Shown piece by piece: positions 35,224 through 45,200 of a DNA stretch of 64,000 nucleotides. Numbering within the stretch: the first letter of the stretch is position 1; every line of letters starts with the position of its first letter. The notes below the pieces were generated by a model that did no database searches, had not been told where the DNA came from, and was given only the letters and a program-made list of their open reading frames with translations. The position numbers and the translations under genes were made by a program. Source of the DNA: JBGAJN01 sp044224905 (GTDB lineage: Bacteria; Verrucomicrobiota; Verrucomicrobiia; Limisphaerales; JBGAJN01); assembly GCA_044224905.1 (NCBI GenBank), contig JBGAJN010000002.1, positions 372,001 through 436,000 of the forward strand, read 5' to 3'.

Positions 35224-36366
35224 GTGCGCATCACGAAGCCAATCTGTCTCCTGCTCTGGGCTCAATTGCTCACTGGCGGAGCGCTGGCTGCGGAGCCGGT
35301 GGTGCCCCCCGAGATGCGGTTGGAACCTTTGCCGCTCCGCGCACCAGAGCCCGCGGATAATCCGACCACGCCCGCGAAAGTCGCGCTCGGTCGCTTGCTC
35401 TTCTTCGACCCGATCCTCTCCGCGACTAAGGATGTCGCGTGCGCCACGTGTCACCATCCGCGCTTCGGCTGGGGCGACGGACGCGCAACGCCCATCGGCG
35501 TGGGTGGTCGCGGCCTCGGCCCTGAACGAAAACTCGTCGCCGCGAATTCCTTCGCGCCACTCGCGCGAAATGCTCCGTCACTGCTAAACGTCGTCTTCAA
35601 CGGCCTCGTCGCCGGCGTGAAACCAAGCGCTGCCACTGCGCCGATGTTCTGGGATGCGCGCGTGCAGGGTTTGGAGAATCAAGCGCTCGTGCCAGTCCGC
35701 TCCCGCGAAGAAATGCGCGGCGACTTGTGCGCGGAGACGGACTCCGTCGAGCAGGCAGTCGGTCGTGTGCAAGCGATCGCGGAATATCGCGAACTGTTCG
35801 GCAAGGCATTTGATTCAACTTCAAATGAAGGTGTTACCGCCAAGCGCCTCACACACGCCATCGCCGCCTTCGAGCGTTCGCTCATCACGACAAACGCACC
35901 ATTTGATCGCTTCCTGCGCGGCGACAAGTTGGCACTCATGGCTGAGCAGCAACGCGGGCTGCGCGTGTTCCAGGACGCTGGCTGCATCCAGTGCCACGGC
36001 GGGCCGATGCTCTCGGATTTCAAACTCCATTTCATCGGTGTGGCCGACAGCACCGCGGATGGTCGTCGCGAGTTCCGCACGCCCACGTTGCGCAACCTCA
36101 AGCACACCGCGCCCTACATGCACAACGGCAGCCAGCGAACCTTGCGCGACGTGCTGGTGTTCTACGAGGCGCTCTCCGATGCCGTGTCCGAGACGCTCGA
36201 CGGCGGCGACACGACCACACAGCCGCGCCTTGATCCGTTGCTGAAACACCTCAACTTGATCGCCGACGATTTCTCCGCGCTCGAAGCCTTCCTCGATTCG
36301 CTCAACGACGATTATGACCGCTCCACGCCTGCTCGTGTACCGAGCGGTTTGCCGGTGCCGAAATAA
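35224..36366 (+). CDS. Dihaem cytochrome c peroxidase / MauG-like protein
   Basis: A 380-residue exported protein with a signal peptide and two haem c sites: CATCH near residue 75 (low-potential site region) and CIQCH near residue 256. The motif ALGRLLFFDPILSATKDVACATC is typical of the CcpA/MauG superfamily, as is FRTPTLRNLKHTAPYMHNG near the end. It may detoxify peroxide or perform oxidative modification of a protein or sugar-oxidising cofactor. Its neighbours are redox-active exported proteins. It is divergent from the dimethylformamidase-like gene. Confidence 0.92.
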   Translation: MRITKPICLLLWAQLLTGGALAAEPVVPPEMRLEPLPLRAPEPADNPTTPAKVALGRLLFFDPILSATKDVACATCHHPRFGWGDGRATPIGVGGRGLGPERKLVAANSFAPLARNAPSLLNVVFNGLVAGVKPSAATAPMFWDARVQGLENQALVPVRSREEMRGDLCAETDSVEQAVGRVQAIAEYRELFGKAFDSTSNEGVTAKRLTHAIAAFERSLITTNAPFDRFLRGDKLALMAEQQRGLRVFQDAGCIQCHGGPMLSDFKLHFIGVADSTADGRREFRTPTLRNLKHTAPYMHNGSQRTLRDVLVFYEALSDAVSETLDGGDTTTQPRLDPLLKHLNLIADDFSALEAFLDSLNDDYDRSTPARVPSGLPVPK

Positions 36367-36402
36367 GGAAAGCTCTTCGCGACGACGGCGGACTTCACGC
36401 CG

Positions 36403-39057
36403 TCACTTTTTTACCGTCACCCACACGGGCGAGGACCACGCCATGTTGCCGTCGGTTTGTTCAACGCGGAGGTAGTAGCGATATTCCCCCGGTGTCTTGG
36501 TGGTGTCAGTGTAGCGCTGCGTGAACTCGTTCTTGCCGGGCTTCCAGACGAGCCGGTCTTCCTCATTGCGCACGAGGGTCACGCGTTTGAGCGGTGCCGT
36601 GCCGAACACTGCGATCTTCATGGTGGGTTCGCCGGTGATTTCCAGCAACGACCCCATTGGCTTCCCATTGCAACTGAACTCCACGAAGATCTTGTCGGTG
36701 GCCGCGATGCTGCGGCGCGCCTTGAAGCCTTCGATGATGCCGAGCCGCGTGTTCTCCTCCACGTAAACGCCGCCGAAAGACGTGTGCTGCGAAATGTGAT
36801 CGGAGCTGGCGAAGACGCCGAGCTTGTGGCCCTTGGCGAGCGCGTGCTGGTAGACGCCGTTGTTGCGTTGTTCGCCGAAGTCGTTGATCGGTTCTGGCGG
36901 CGCGGGAATGACGGCCTTGGATGCGGTGTCGGCGGTATATTTCTGCCCGACGCGCAGGCCGACGGTCGGCTGCGGCGCGCCAAGCCCCTCGTAGCTCACG
37001 CGCGCGCCTTGGAAGATTTCGACGGTGTTTTCGACCTTGCCGTCGATGCGTTCGTAACGGTCCCAATCAGTGCCCATGCCTGTGGCGCCGGTGTGGCTAA
37101 TGAGCGCGACGGGCTGGCCGTATTTGGCGAGCACATCCCAAAGCTCCGTCGGCTCGATCTCGCCGGCACCTGGATGCACGGGATAAAGCGCGTTCCACTG
37201 CGACGCCTCGTAGAGTTTGCGGTTGATGTAAACGATCGGCCCGCCGCGCTGCGGGAAGACGACGTTGCGATGGCCCCACGGATATTTCTGTTCGCGTTCG
37301 TAGGCGTAAAGCGAGTTGAATTTCCCCGGCGCGTAGAAAATGTCCACCATGCGCTGGGTCTGCCACCACTCGTAAGGGTCGTATTTCTTCGCGATGTCCG
37401 TGTGGTCACTAGTGCCCATGAAATCGAGCGCAGCCATGTCGTAGGCGTAGCGGAAATGTTCCATCACGCAGCCGTCGAAGCCCGTGCGGCAGTTGGAGAA
37501 ATCCGTGTGCCGGTGCAGGTCGCCGTAGACGAGCGTGTATTTCTTCCCGCCAATATTCCACGTGTGATGCTGGTCGCGCGGACGGTCGGGTGTGGGCGAA
37601 TTCAAATACGGCTCCGGCTCAGGCAGCATCGTAACTTTCACGGCGGGTTCCTTGAACGGCGTGAATTGTCCCTCCAACTCTGCGAGTTGAACGCCGGCGG
37701 TGAGCACGAGCTTCGTCGCACGCTTGTCGCTCGCCCAACAGAGCAGCATTTTGTCACCGCTGCGTGCGAGCGTGCAACGGCGGTCCTGACCAAACGAACT
37801 ATCCGGCACTTCTATGGGCTGCGACCACGTCTTTGCCGCCGCGTCGTATTTCGTCACGGCGATCATCCAGCGGTTCTGGAAATAATAGCGGTAGGCGACC
37901 CACGGATTTCCGGAGGCATCGATGGCGAGTTCGGGAAGATTGACGCAGACGGCCGCGCGCGGCGCGGGTTTGCCTTCGGTCGGGACGGGCACTTCGGTAA
38001 ATTTTCCAGCGGCAAGATCGAAGTAGCCGAGGAGCATTCGCTTCATGCCGTTGAGGCCGGTGTCGGGTTCGTGCCCGCGCAACGGCTTTCCCCACTGACG
38101 GCGCCCGCGTTCGCCGGCGATCCAGAGACCTTTGCCGTCTTTCGCCGCCACGATGCTCGCGCGCGCTTCGTATTCGGGCGAGTCGGTGAGTTGATGCTCT
38201 TTCACGTGGCCATCGAGATCGACGTGCGCGAGGTAGAGATTGAATTCGCCAGAGCTGATTTCTTTGTGCCACTGGTTCGTAACCGTCACATTGCCCGTGA
38301 AAATGTTAAGACCGCTGAGGCTGAGCACTTGTCCCCGCGAAGAATCGAATGCAATCCATGCACCGTCTTTGCCGTCGAACGCGAGGCGCGGCTCCCAGTT
38401 GCCACCGATCGGTTTGCTGACGGAGAATTCCTTAGACCACTTGCCGGACTTCGGATCGAGCCAGCGCACGAAGATGTCGCCCTGACCGCGTCGCAGCGAC
38501 TGCCACGTGACCCAAACACGACCGGCGTGGTCTGTGCCCGCATCGGCGAAGGTGTCGCTGCCGGCGGATTCGGCGAGCGTCACCGACGCGTCGAGTTTTC
38601 CGTCAGAGAAGCGCCGCGCGCGGAGCGTCACGACATTGCGCGAATCGACCTGCCCCCAGAATGTCCACACTGCTCCATCGCCACCGATCGTAACTGTGGG
38701 TTGATGCACCACGCCCGGCTCAGAGAGTTTGGCGACGGTTTCGATTCCGTTCGCTGACTTGCGGGCGAGCTTCAGCACGTCTGCTTTGCCGTCGTGCTCG
38801 ATAAATGCGATCCATGGCGTGTCCTTGGCATCGAGCGTCATCGTAGGGAAATCGCGGTGCAACGTCCCATCAGCAAGTTCCCAACGCTGCCCGAGCGGAG
38901 AGGTCAGGGGCGTCCCGGCTTGCGTTTGCTCGGCTTTCTTTTTCGCTGCCTTTTTGCCCGCCTTCTTTTCCGCGGCGACACAGATCGCGGTGAGGCCGAC
39001 GAGGCCGGCAATCAAGAGAGACTTCCGCCAGGAGAATACGGACTTGGGCTGATGCAT
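36403..39057 (-). CDS. Large exported protein with propeller-like region and PHP-like (DUF3604-type) domain
   Basis: An 884-residue protein. After the signal peptide (LLIAGLVGLTAICVAA) comes a Lys/Ala-rich stretch (EKKAGKKAAKKKAEQ). Residues about 60-480 contain repeated W/DxxG-type blades, such as DGAVWTFWGQVDSR and DGAWIAFDSSRG, suggesting a beta-propeller. From about 510 onward VYGDLHRHTDFSNCRTG and LDFMGTSDHTD give HxH-type metal residues of a PHP/DUF3604-like fold, and a beta-rich tail ends in VTVKK. PHP-type domains are phosphoesterases or metal-dependent hydrolases; the substrate is unknown. The ATG at 39057 gives the signal peptide. Confidence 0.78.
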   Translation of the reverse strand: MHQPKSVFSWRKSLLIAGLVGLTAICVAAEKKAGKKAAKKKAEQTQAGTPLTSPLGQRWELADGTLHRDFPTMTLDAKDTPWIAFIEHDGKADVLKLARKSANGIETVAKLSEPGVVHQPTVTIGGDGAVWTFWGQVDSRNVVTLRARRFSDGKLDASVTLAESAGSDTFADAGTDHAGRVWVTWQSLRRGQGDIFVRWLDPKSGKWSKEFSVSKPIGGNWEPRLAFDGKDGAWIAFDSSRGQVLSLSGLNIFTGNVTVTNQWHKEISSGEFNLYLAHVDLDGHVKEHQLTDSPEYEARASIVAAKDGKGLWIAGERGRRQWGKPLRGHEPDTGLNGMKRMLLGYFDLAAGKFTEVPVPTEGKPAPRAAVCVNLPELAIDASGNPWVAYRYYFQNRWMIAVTKYDAAAKTWSQPIEVPDSSFGQDRRCTLARSGDKMLLCWASDKRATKLVLTAGVQLAELEGQFTPFKEPAVKVTMLPEPEPYLNSPTPDRPRDQHHTWNIGGKKYTLVYGDLHRHTDFSNCRTGFDGCVMEHFRYAYDMAALDFMGTSDHTDIAKKYDPYEWWQTQRMVDIFYAPGKFNSLYAYEREQKYPWGHRNVVFPQRGGPIVYINRKLYEASQWNALYPVHPGAGEIEPTELWDVLAKYGQPVALISHTGATGMGTDWDRYERIDGKVENTVEIFQGARVSYEGLGAPQPTVGLRVGQKYTADTASKAVIPAPPEPINDFGEQRNNGVYQHALAKGHKLGVFASSDHISQHTSFGGVYVEENTRLGIIEGFKARRSIAATDKIFVEFSCNGKPMGSLLEITGEPTMKIAVFGTAPLKRVTLVRNEEDRLVWKPGKNEFTQRYTDTTKTPGEYRYYLRVEQTDGNMAWSSPVWVTVKK

Positions 39058-39245
39058 GGGCAAATTCAAGCACAGCGGACCCGCCACGGAAAATTGATTT
39101 TGCAGACAACGAGAACCCGTGACGTCCAATGCTCCAATACCCGAACGAACCCAATTCACCACGATCAACGCGAATAGAATTTCCTCGCCGCAGAGCAAAA
39201 TTGGGTAAGACACGTGATGAGCTTGTGAGACACTTCGGCATCAAC

Positions 39246-40691
39246 ATGAACTGCCTCTTCCAGCGGCGCACTCGATGGGCGAGCCTGCTCGCGTTGCTTT
39301 GCAGCGCGAGCGTGGTGTTTTGCGTCGCGGCATCGGCGGCGGATTCGACCCGCGAGACGCGCACCGCTATCGAGAAGGCGCTGCCGTTGATCGAGCAAAG
39401 CTCGGCATTCACGTTGCAGGAGCGCGCGTGCTTCACCTGTCATCACGGCGCGCATCCGGCGATGGCGCTCAACGCGGCGTGGTCGCGCGGATTCAAAATC
39501 AACCGCAGCAATCTCGACGACCAACTCGAGCGCGCTTACCGCGAACTCGTTGGCGATGTGCCGCGTTTCAAGGAAGGCTACTCGGTGAGCAAGACCGCCG
39601 ATGGGCCCGGGCACGAGCTCTGGATGCTCGACGCCAACGGCTGGAAAGCGGACTATGTCGCAACCGCAGCGGTCGGATTTTTCCTGAATGAAAACAAGGA
39701 TCTCGACCATTGGGTGCCGCCGATGAACCGCCCGCCCACGGTCGGCAGTCCGTTCACCACCACCTTTCTCGTGCTGCGCGCGCTTCAACAACACGCCTCG
39801 CCCGCGCAACGCAAGCTCGTCGCCCAGCGCACGGAAGCGGCGAGGAAATGGCTGAACGCGACGCGCGGCGAGGACAACGAGGACAAGGTTTATCGTGTGC
39901 GCGCGCTGCATCTGCTCAAGGATTCGAAGGGCCTCCGCACTGCGGCGGACGATCTCCTGAAATCACAGCGCGAGGACGGCGGCTGGGCTCAGTCTACCGT
40001 TTTCGAAAGCGATGCCTATGCGGCCGGCACGGCGCTCGCGGCCTTGAGCGACGCCGAAGTGCTGGCGCCGAAGGACGTCGCGTTTGCGCGAGGCGTCGCG
40101 TTCCTCCTTAGCACCCAGGAAAAGGACGGCTCGTGGTTCGTGCGCAAGCGCACCCATGCAGTGCAGCCGTTCTTCCAGAGCCTGTTTCCGCACGGACAGG
40201 ATCAGTTCATCGCGATCTCCGCCACGTGCTGGGCGACTTACGCGCTGGTCAAAACACTCCCCGCCGCGACCAACGCTCACGAGGGCCCGTATCTCGCGAC
40301 GCGGCCTGCGGCTCAGCAGCGTTTGCGATCGGGCGGTGTTTCGGACGCGCCCGGGAAGTTTTCCGAAGCGCAGATCGCGTTCTTTCGCGACAAGATTCAA
40401 CCCGTCCTTAATGACCGTTGTTACGAGTGCCATTCCGCCAGCGCGAAGAAGTTGAAAGCCGATCTCTTTCTCGACACCCGCGGCGGCATTCTCGCGGGCG
40501 GCGCGAGCGGTCCCGCGCTGAAGGCTGGCGATCCCGAGCACAGCCTGATCATTCAGGCGCTCGAGGGCGAGAAGTGCGAGCTCATGCCGCCGAAGAAGCG
40601 TTTGCCCGCGTCCGTCGTGAACGACTTCAAAAAATGGATCGAGATGGGAGCGCCCGATCCGCGCACCGAAAAGACGAGCGCTGCCAAGTAA
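39246..40691 (+). CDS. Squalene-cyclase-like alpha/alpha barrel fused to planctomycete-type cytochrome c
   Basis: A 481-residue exported protein. After a signal peptide (LLALLCSASVVFCVAASAA) a cysteine motif CFTCHH (CxxCH) occurs near residue 63. Residues about 110-350 hold repeated helices with QREDGGWAQS and STQEKDGSWFVRK, the QxxDGxW signature of prenyltransferase/squalene-oxidocyclase-like toroids. Near residue 396 NDRCYECHSASAKKLKADLFLD is the PSCyt1 haem motif, followed by MPPKK. The protein is unlikely to be a terpene cyclase because it is periplasmic; it is more likely a haem protein using the toroid for binding. Confidence 0.85.
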   Translation: MNCLFQRRTRWASLLALLCSASVVFCVAASAADSTRETRTAIEKALPLIEQSSAFTLQERACFTCHHGAHPAMALNAAWSRGFKINRSNLDDQLERAYRELVGDVPRFKEGYSVSKTADGPGHELWMLDANGWKADYVATAAVGFFLNENKDLDHWVPPMNRPPTVGSPFTTTFLVLRALQQHASPAQRKLVAQRTEAARKWLNATRGEDNEDKVYRVRALHLLKDSKGLRTAADDLLKSQREDGGWAQSTVFESDAYAAGTALAALSDAEVLAPKDVAFARGVAFLLSTQEKDGSWFVRKRTHAVQPFFQSLFPHGQDQFIAISATCWATYALVKTLPAATNAHEGPYLATRPAAQQRLRSGGVSDAPGKFSEAQIAFFRDKIQPVLNDRCYECHSASAKKLKADLFLDTRGGILAGGASGPALKAGDPEHSLIIQALEGEKCELMPPKKRLPASVVNDFKKWIEMGAPDPRTEKTSAAK

Positions 40692-40702
40692 GCTGGGCAA
40701 CC

Positions 40703-42223
40703 TCAGCGCGTAGCAGGGATTTTGTTCAACGTGTAGTAAGCCGCGTCGTGCAGAAGTGCCGCACCCTTCGCCGATTTCACGCCGGGCAAATGCAGTTCGT
40801 GGATGTGTCCCTCAACGAGTCCGTCGATGACGAGCCGCACGCTTTTCTTGTCCGCGGAAACTTTCGCCGCCGTGATCTTCGGTGTGGTCTGGTCGACCTC
40901 CGGGCTGCCGTAGGTTTCGTGGTAAATGTAAATGTAGGTCTCGATGCTGTATGCCGACGGATTGCCCGCGCTCGCCGCATCCACCGGTTCCGTGAAGGTC
41001 AGTTCAAACCCTTCCGGCTTCGCGTGCATCTCGTGAATCTCGAACGGCGTCTTCCCCGTCCACGCGAGGCGTTGCAGCGCGAATTCCTTGCCGCCGCGTG
41101 AGCCCCAGCCGCGGCCGGTGCCAAAGACGGCGAGCGATGCGTCAGATGCAAATTCCAAGCCCAGCGCGCCGGAGTCAAAACCCTGCCGAAACGGAAAGCA
41201 CGCGCCTTGAAAATTTTTTCCGTCGTCCGTCTTTTCGAGAAACACGCGCATCACGGTTGAATGCGTCTGGTCGCCGACGAACAGCTGTTCACCGAACGCG
41301 CCGAATTTTCCACCGTTACGATCGCACGCAATGCCCGCCGCGCTCTGGCCCATTTTCGGATAGGGAAAATAAACGGCGGGCGGAAGCAGTTCGGGAATGC
41401 GTTTGGCCTCCTTGTAGAGACGGCTCTCGGTCTGCGGCTCGGCGGGCTTCTTCAAGCCGGCCTTCGCGATCACATGCTTCGTGGCCGGGTCATCGAACCA
41501 ATGCAGTCCTTTCGGGTGCCCAACAAACGCACCGGACTTCAGCCATTGCAATTTGCAGGCGCCGTTCCACGGGCCTTGATTGTCGGTGTAGAACAAATTG
41601 CCCGCGGCGTCGTAGCCAATGCCGCCGGGCGAACGCACGCCGGCGCAGACGGGAACCGCTTTGCCGCTCGGAGGAATTTTCAGACACCAGCCGCGATACG
41701 GATTCTCGCTCGTGAACGAACCGGTGAGGCAGAGCACGACGAACATGTTTCCCTCGCGATCGAATTTCGAACCGAAGGCGTATTCGTGATAGTTGCCATC
41801 GATTCCCCAGTCATCGCAAAACGTCTCGACGACATCCGCGCGACCGTCGCCATTCGTGTCCTTGAGCCGCGTGACCTCGCCGCGCTGCGTCGCGTAGATC
41901 CAGCCGTCGCGCGAAGCGAGGCCGAGCACTTCGTGCAGACCGCTCGCGAAGAGCGCCCACTTCGGCTGGGGCGAATCACCGAGCACGCCGTCGGCAATCC
42001 AGATATCGCCGATACGCGTCGAGCAGGCGAGGCGATCAGCGCCGAGGAATTGCAACGCGCCCGACTCGAATTGAACACCCTTCGGCGTGGGGATCGAAAT
42101 GATGCGATAGAACTCCGCCTCGCGCTCGCTCAGCTGCGGATCGCTCTTCTTTGAAGCGGCGGTCGCGACGAAAGGCACCGCCAACGTGAACACGGCCAGC
42201 CAGCCGATGAATTTTCTTACCAT
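40703..42223 (-). CDS. Exported PVC-type beta-propeller (sugar/dehydrogenase-like)
   Basis: A 506-residue protein with a signal peptide (FIGWLAVFTLAVPFVATA). Propeller segments such as RLKDTNGDGRADVVETFCDDWG and YDAAGNLFYTDNQGPWNGACK match the PVC membrane-bound dehydrogenase/NHL-like family, without HEAT or haem domains. The C-terminus (FTEPVDAASAGNPSAYSIETY) is a small beta domain often attached to these proteins. Its ATG overlaps the end of the upstream 1207-residue cytochrome gene by 7 bp, so the two are translationally coupled. A joint oxidation function is likely; the substrate is unknown. Confidence 0.85.
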   Translation of the reverse strand: MVRKFIGWLAVFTLAVPFVATAASKKSDPQLSEREAEFYRIISIPTPKGVQFESGALQFLGADRLACSTRIGDIWIADGVLGDSPQPKWALFASGLHEVLGLASRDGWIYATQRGEVTRLKDTNGDGRADVVETFCDDWGIDGNYHEYAFGSKFDREGNMFVVLCLTGSFTSENPYRGWCLKIPPSGKAVPVCAGVRSPGGIGYDAAGNLFYTDNQGPWNGACKLQWLKSGAFVGHPKGLHWFDDPATKHVIAKAGLKKPAEPQTESRLYKEAKRIPELLPPAVYFPYPKMGQSAAGIACDRNGGKFGAFGEQLFVGDQTHSTVMRVFLEKTDDGKNFQGACFPFRQGFDSGALGLEFASDASLAVFGTGRGWGSRGGKEFALQRLAWTGKTPFEIHEMHAKPEGFELTFTEPVDAASAGNPSAYSIETYIYIYHETYGSPEVDQTTPKITAAKVSADKKSVRLVIDGLVEGHIHELHLPGVKSAKGAALLHDAAYYTLNKIPATR

Positions 42224-45200
42224 AAAATCTCCTCCACGATTTGTGCCTGGCCGGCGTTGAACGTCACCGGAACCAGCAGTTCCGTTTTGTCGCCCACACG
42301 TCGCAGCAGCGGTTTCGCGCCCGGAAAGATGAGCCGCATTTTTTCTTCCACGATGAACACGCCGTCCTTGCTCACGATCTTCGCCGCCGATGCCGCACGG
42401 AAGTAGAGGTTCGCGACGGGTTGCTCGGCCATGAAAGTAAGCGTGCGCTTGAACGTGGCGTCCTTGCGCTCAGGCGAGGTTGTCGGGGTGAAGAAGTCTT
42501 CCACCTGCGCGCCGCGGAATTCGTAGCGCAGCGTCGGGCGACGTTGGTCGTCGAAGTTGTAACCGTGGAATTGGTAGCCCGCAGCGTGGCCTGTTTTGTC
42601 CGGCCACACTTCGGATTCGCTCGCGAGCACCGCGAAGGGTGGACCGGACGGAAGCTTCAACAAATCGTAGCCCATCGGCGCTTCGTAGCCGGCGCCGCGA
42701 CCAGTGCGATGCCTGCCCGCGTCGATGAACGGCCCGTGCCAAAGCAGCGCGAGGCGCAGTTCATTTGCATCGAATGCGAGGTTCGCCTTCTCGGGATAAC
42801 CGACGCCAATCGCGCGCGAGCCGGCGCCTTCGATGAAGTTGCGGTAAATGATCGGCTCCTTGTCGGCGATGAGTTCGATCGCCGCACGGATCAATCCCGG
42901 CGGAGCGTCAGCTTGCGCGCCCTTGCTGAGGAACATCCAGATGGAGGCGATCTGCTTCGCGGTGTCGCCGCCGAAGTCGTGCGTGTTCGCCGCCTTGCCG
43001 TCGGGGAAGAAGCTCGGCATGCGCGTGCCGGGACGCAACGCCGCAGGATCGGGCAAATAGCGCGCGAACCAATCGGGGCGCAGACGCTTCGTCATCGTGG
43101 TGAGATCGATCGCCGGCACGCCGAGCGACGCGTGCTTGCCGAACGAGTGACATTGAATGCACGAGTAACCCATCGTGCCCACAAGCCAGCGACCCACCTT
43201 CGCGGTTTCGTTGTCGTAGTCCGGCGTGGCAGGAATCGGCCCGGGCGAGTCAGCAGCAGTGAACGCCTCCGCGAGCTTCTCGACCGGCGCCCCGAATTGC
43301 GGCATGCGCGTGGCCATGTAAGGCCGCACGGCGCCTTTCTTGGTGAGCACATCGTTGAGCCAGTCCGTGCGCAACTTCGCGCCGACCTTCGTTAAGTGCG
43401 GCGGGAGCCGTCCCTCGTCGCCGAGATCGACTTCGATCGCGGCGTGGAAAAATTCTCCACGCGCGCCGGTTGGTCCACCAATGCCATCGCGCGAATGACA
43501 CGCGTAGCAGTTGAGAAAATTCATCACGCGCGTGACCTCCTGCGCGGGCGCGAGCGGTGGCTTCAATTTTTTGGAAGCCGCGAGCGTGCGTTTGAGCGCG
43601 TCGCGTTGCGCGTCGGAGAGATGGAACAGCGGCGCACCTTTCGCGGGCTGCGGCGCGAGGCAACTGCCCGTGGTGTCGGGTTTCAAATCGAGCAACTTCT
43701 TCGCGGCGAACTTGGGCGAAGGAATATCTTTAACACCGGTCGTGTGATGGCACTGAGCACAGCCGAGCTCGCCGTAGAGCTGGCGACCGCGCGCAGCTTT
43801 CGCGGCGTCCACTTTGAAATCCGTTTCTCCCAACGGCCGCATTACGCCGCCGACGTGGGTGAACATCGCGCCTTTGAGTGGCTTCGTTTTTAAACCCGGC
43901 GCGCCGAAGCTTGCAGCGAGGAACCATCCGCTCTTCCCAGCCTGAAAATAAGTCAGCACCAACGCGTGCGTTCCGGCTTTGAGCGGAATGCTGCCGCTCT
44001 TTTCGATCTTCGGATGCTTGCCGTCGTTCTCCACAACTTCCTTGCCGTCGATCCACAGGCGCGTGCCGTCGTCGGAGGTCGTGGAGAATGTGTAAGTCGC
44101 ATCAGCCGGCACCTCGAACTGCCCGCTGAACCGCACCGCAAAGCTCTCGCCCGTCTTGATCCATTGCGACACGTCGATCTCGTTCATGCTGCCGGTGCTC
44201 GTCGGCGTGGCTTTTTCGAGCGATGGCCCGCAGTCCTTGAAGTCGCCTTTGAAGAATTCGTAGCGCAAGCCTTTGGTGATCTTCGTGCCGGAAGTGGGCG
44301 CATCGGTCGCCTGCTCGCGCAACAAATACATCGCCAGAGCGAGCGATTCGTCCTTCTTCAGATTGAGGAACGGCATGCGCCGCGCCGCGCGAAATTTTCC
44401 CGGGTTGCTCAGGAACTCCGAGAGTCCGCCGACGGAATGCTTCTTCGCGAGATCTCCGTGCGGCACCGAACTCGCCGCGAGCTTCGCGGCCGCGTCGGCG
44501 GGTTCTTGCGGCGCGTGGCACGCCACGCAGCCGATATCATGAAACAGCGCGCGGCCTTTCGCGATGAGCGTTTCGTTCGGCGATTGCGGCGCGCTTTCCG
44601 CCGGCGACTCCGACACGAGGAAATGCACGAGCGCATCCACGGCCGCGGCTTTTTCGGCGGCGGGCAGCGCGTGGAGCGCGTCAGGCATCGTCGTGCCGGG
44701 CTTTTCGCGCTGCGGATTGGCAAGGTAATCGCGGAGAAACTGCGGCGAGAGGCGGAGGCCGTCCTTGCCAATCGTCGGCGATTTCTTTGCCGGAAATCGT
44801 GCCGGCGCGATGCCGCTCGCGCTGTGACACGAGGAGCAATTCAGCGTCGCGAGCAGCAGTTCGCCGGAATCGAAACCTCCGAGAGCCGGCTGAACGAAGG
44901 GATGCGGCGCCAGGGCGACTGTTGCCTCGTTCGCCGCGGAGAGAGTGGCCGACGCCGCGCTCGTTGAATCGACTTTGGCAATGCGCTGTTCGTTCTTTCG
45001 AATTGCCGCGGATTTCTTGGGAGCGGGCGCGGGCTTTGGCGGCGCGGGCGGTGGCGGTGTTCCCGCGGCATCCGTGTCGAAGTTGAGTTTGCGAACCCAG
45101 ATGTTGCGGAAGCGCATCGGGTTCAGATGATCCTGCAAGCCGAAGCTCCATTCGCGCGCGGTGGAATCGAGTTCCGCCGCGTGCTGCACGAGGACGCCGT

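Noticed and set aside
36457..38757. 766-codon plus-strand frame opposite the PHP-like protein gene
   Set aside because: Arg/Val/Ala-rich composition without signal peptide or motifs; the opposite strand has a signal peptide and recognisable domains.
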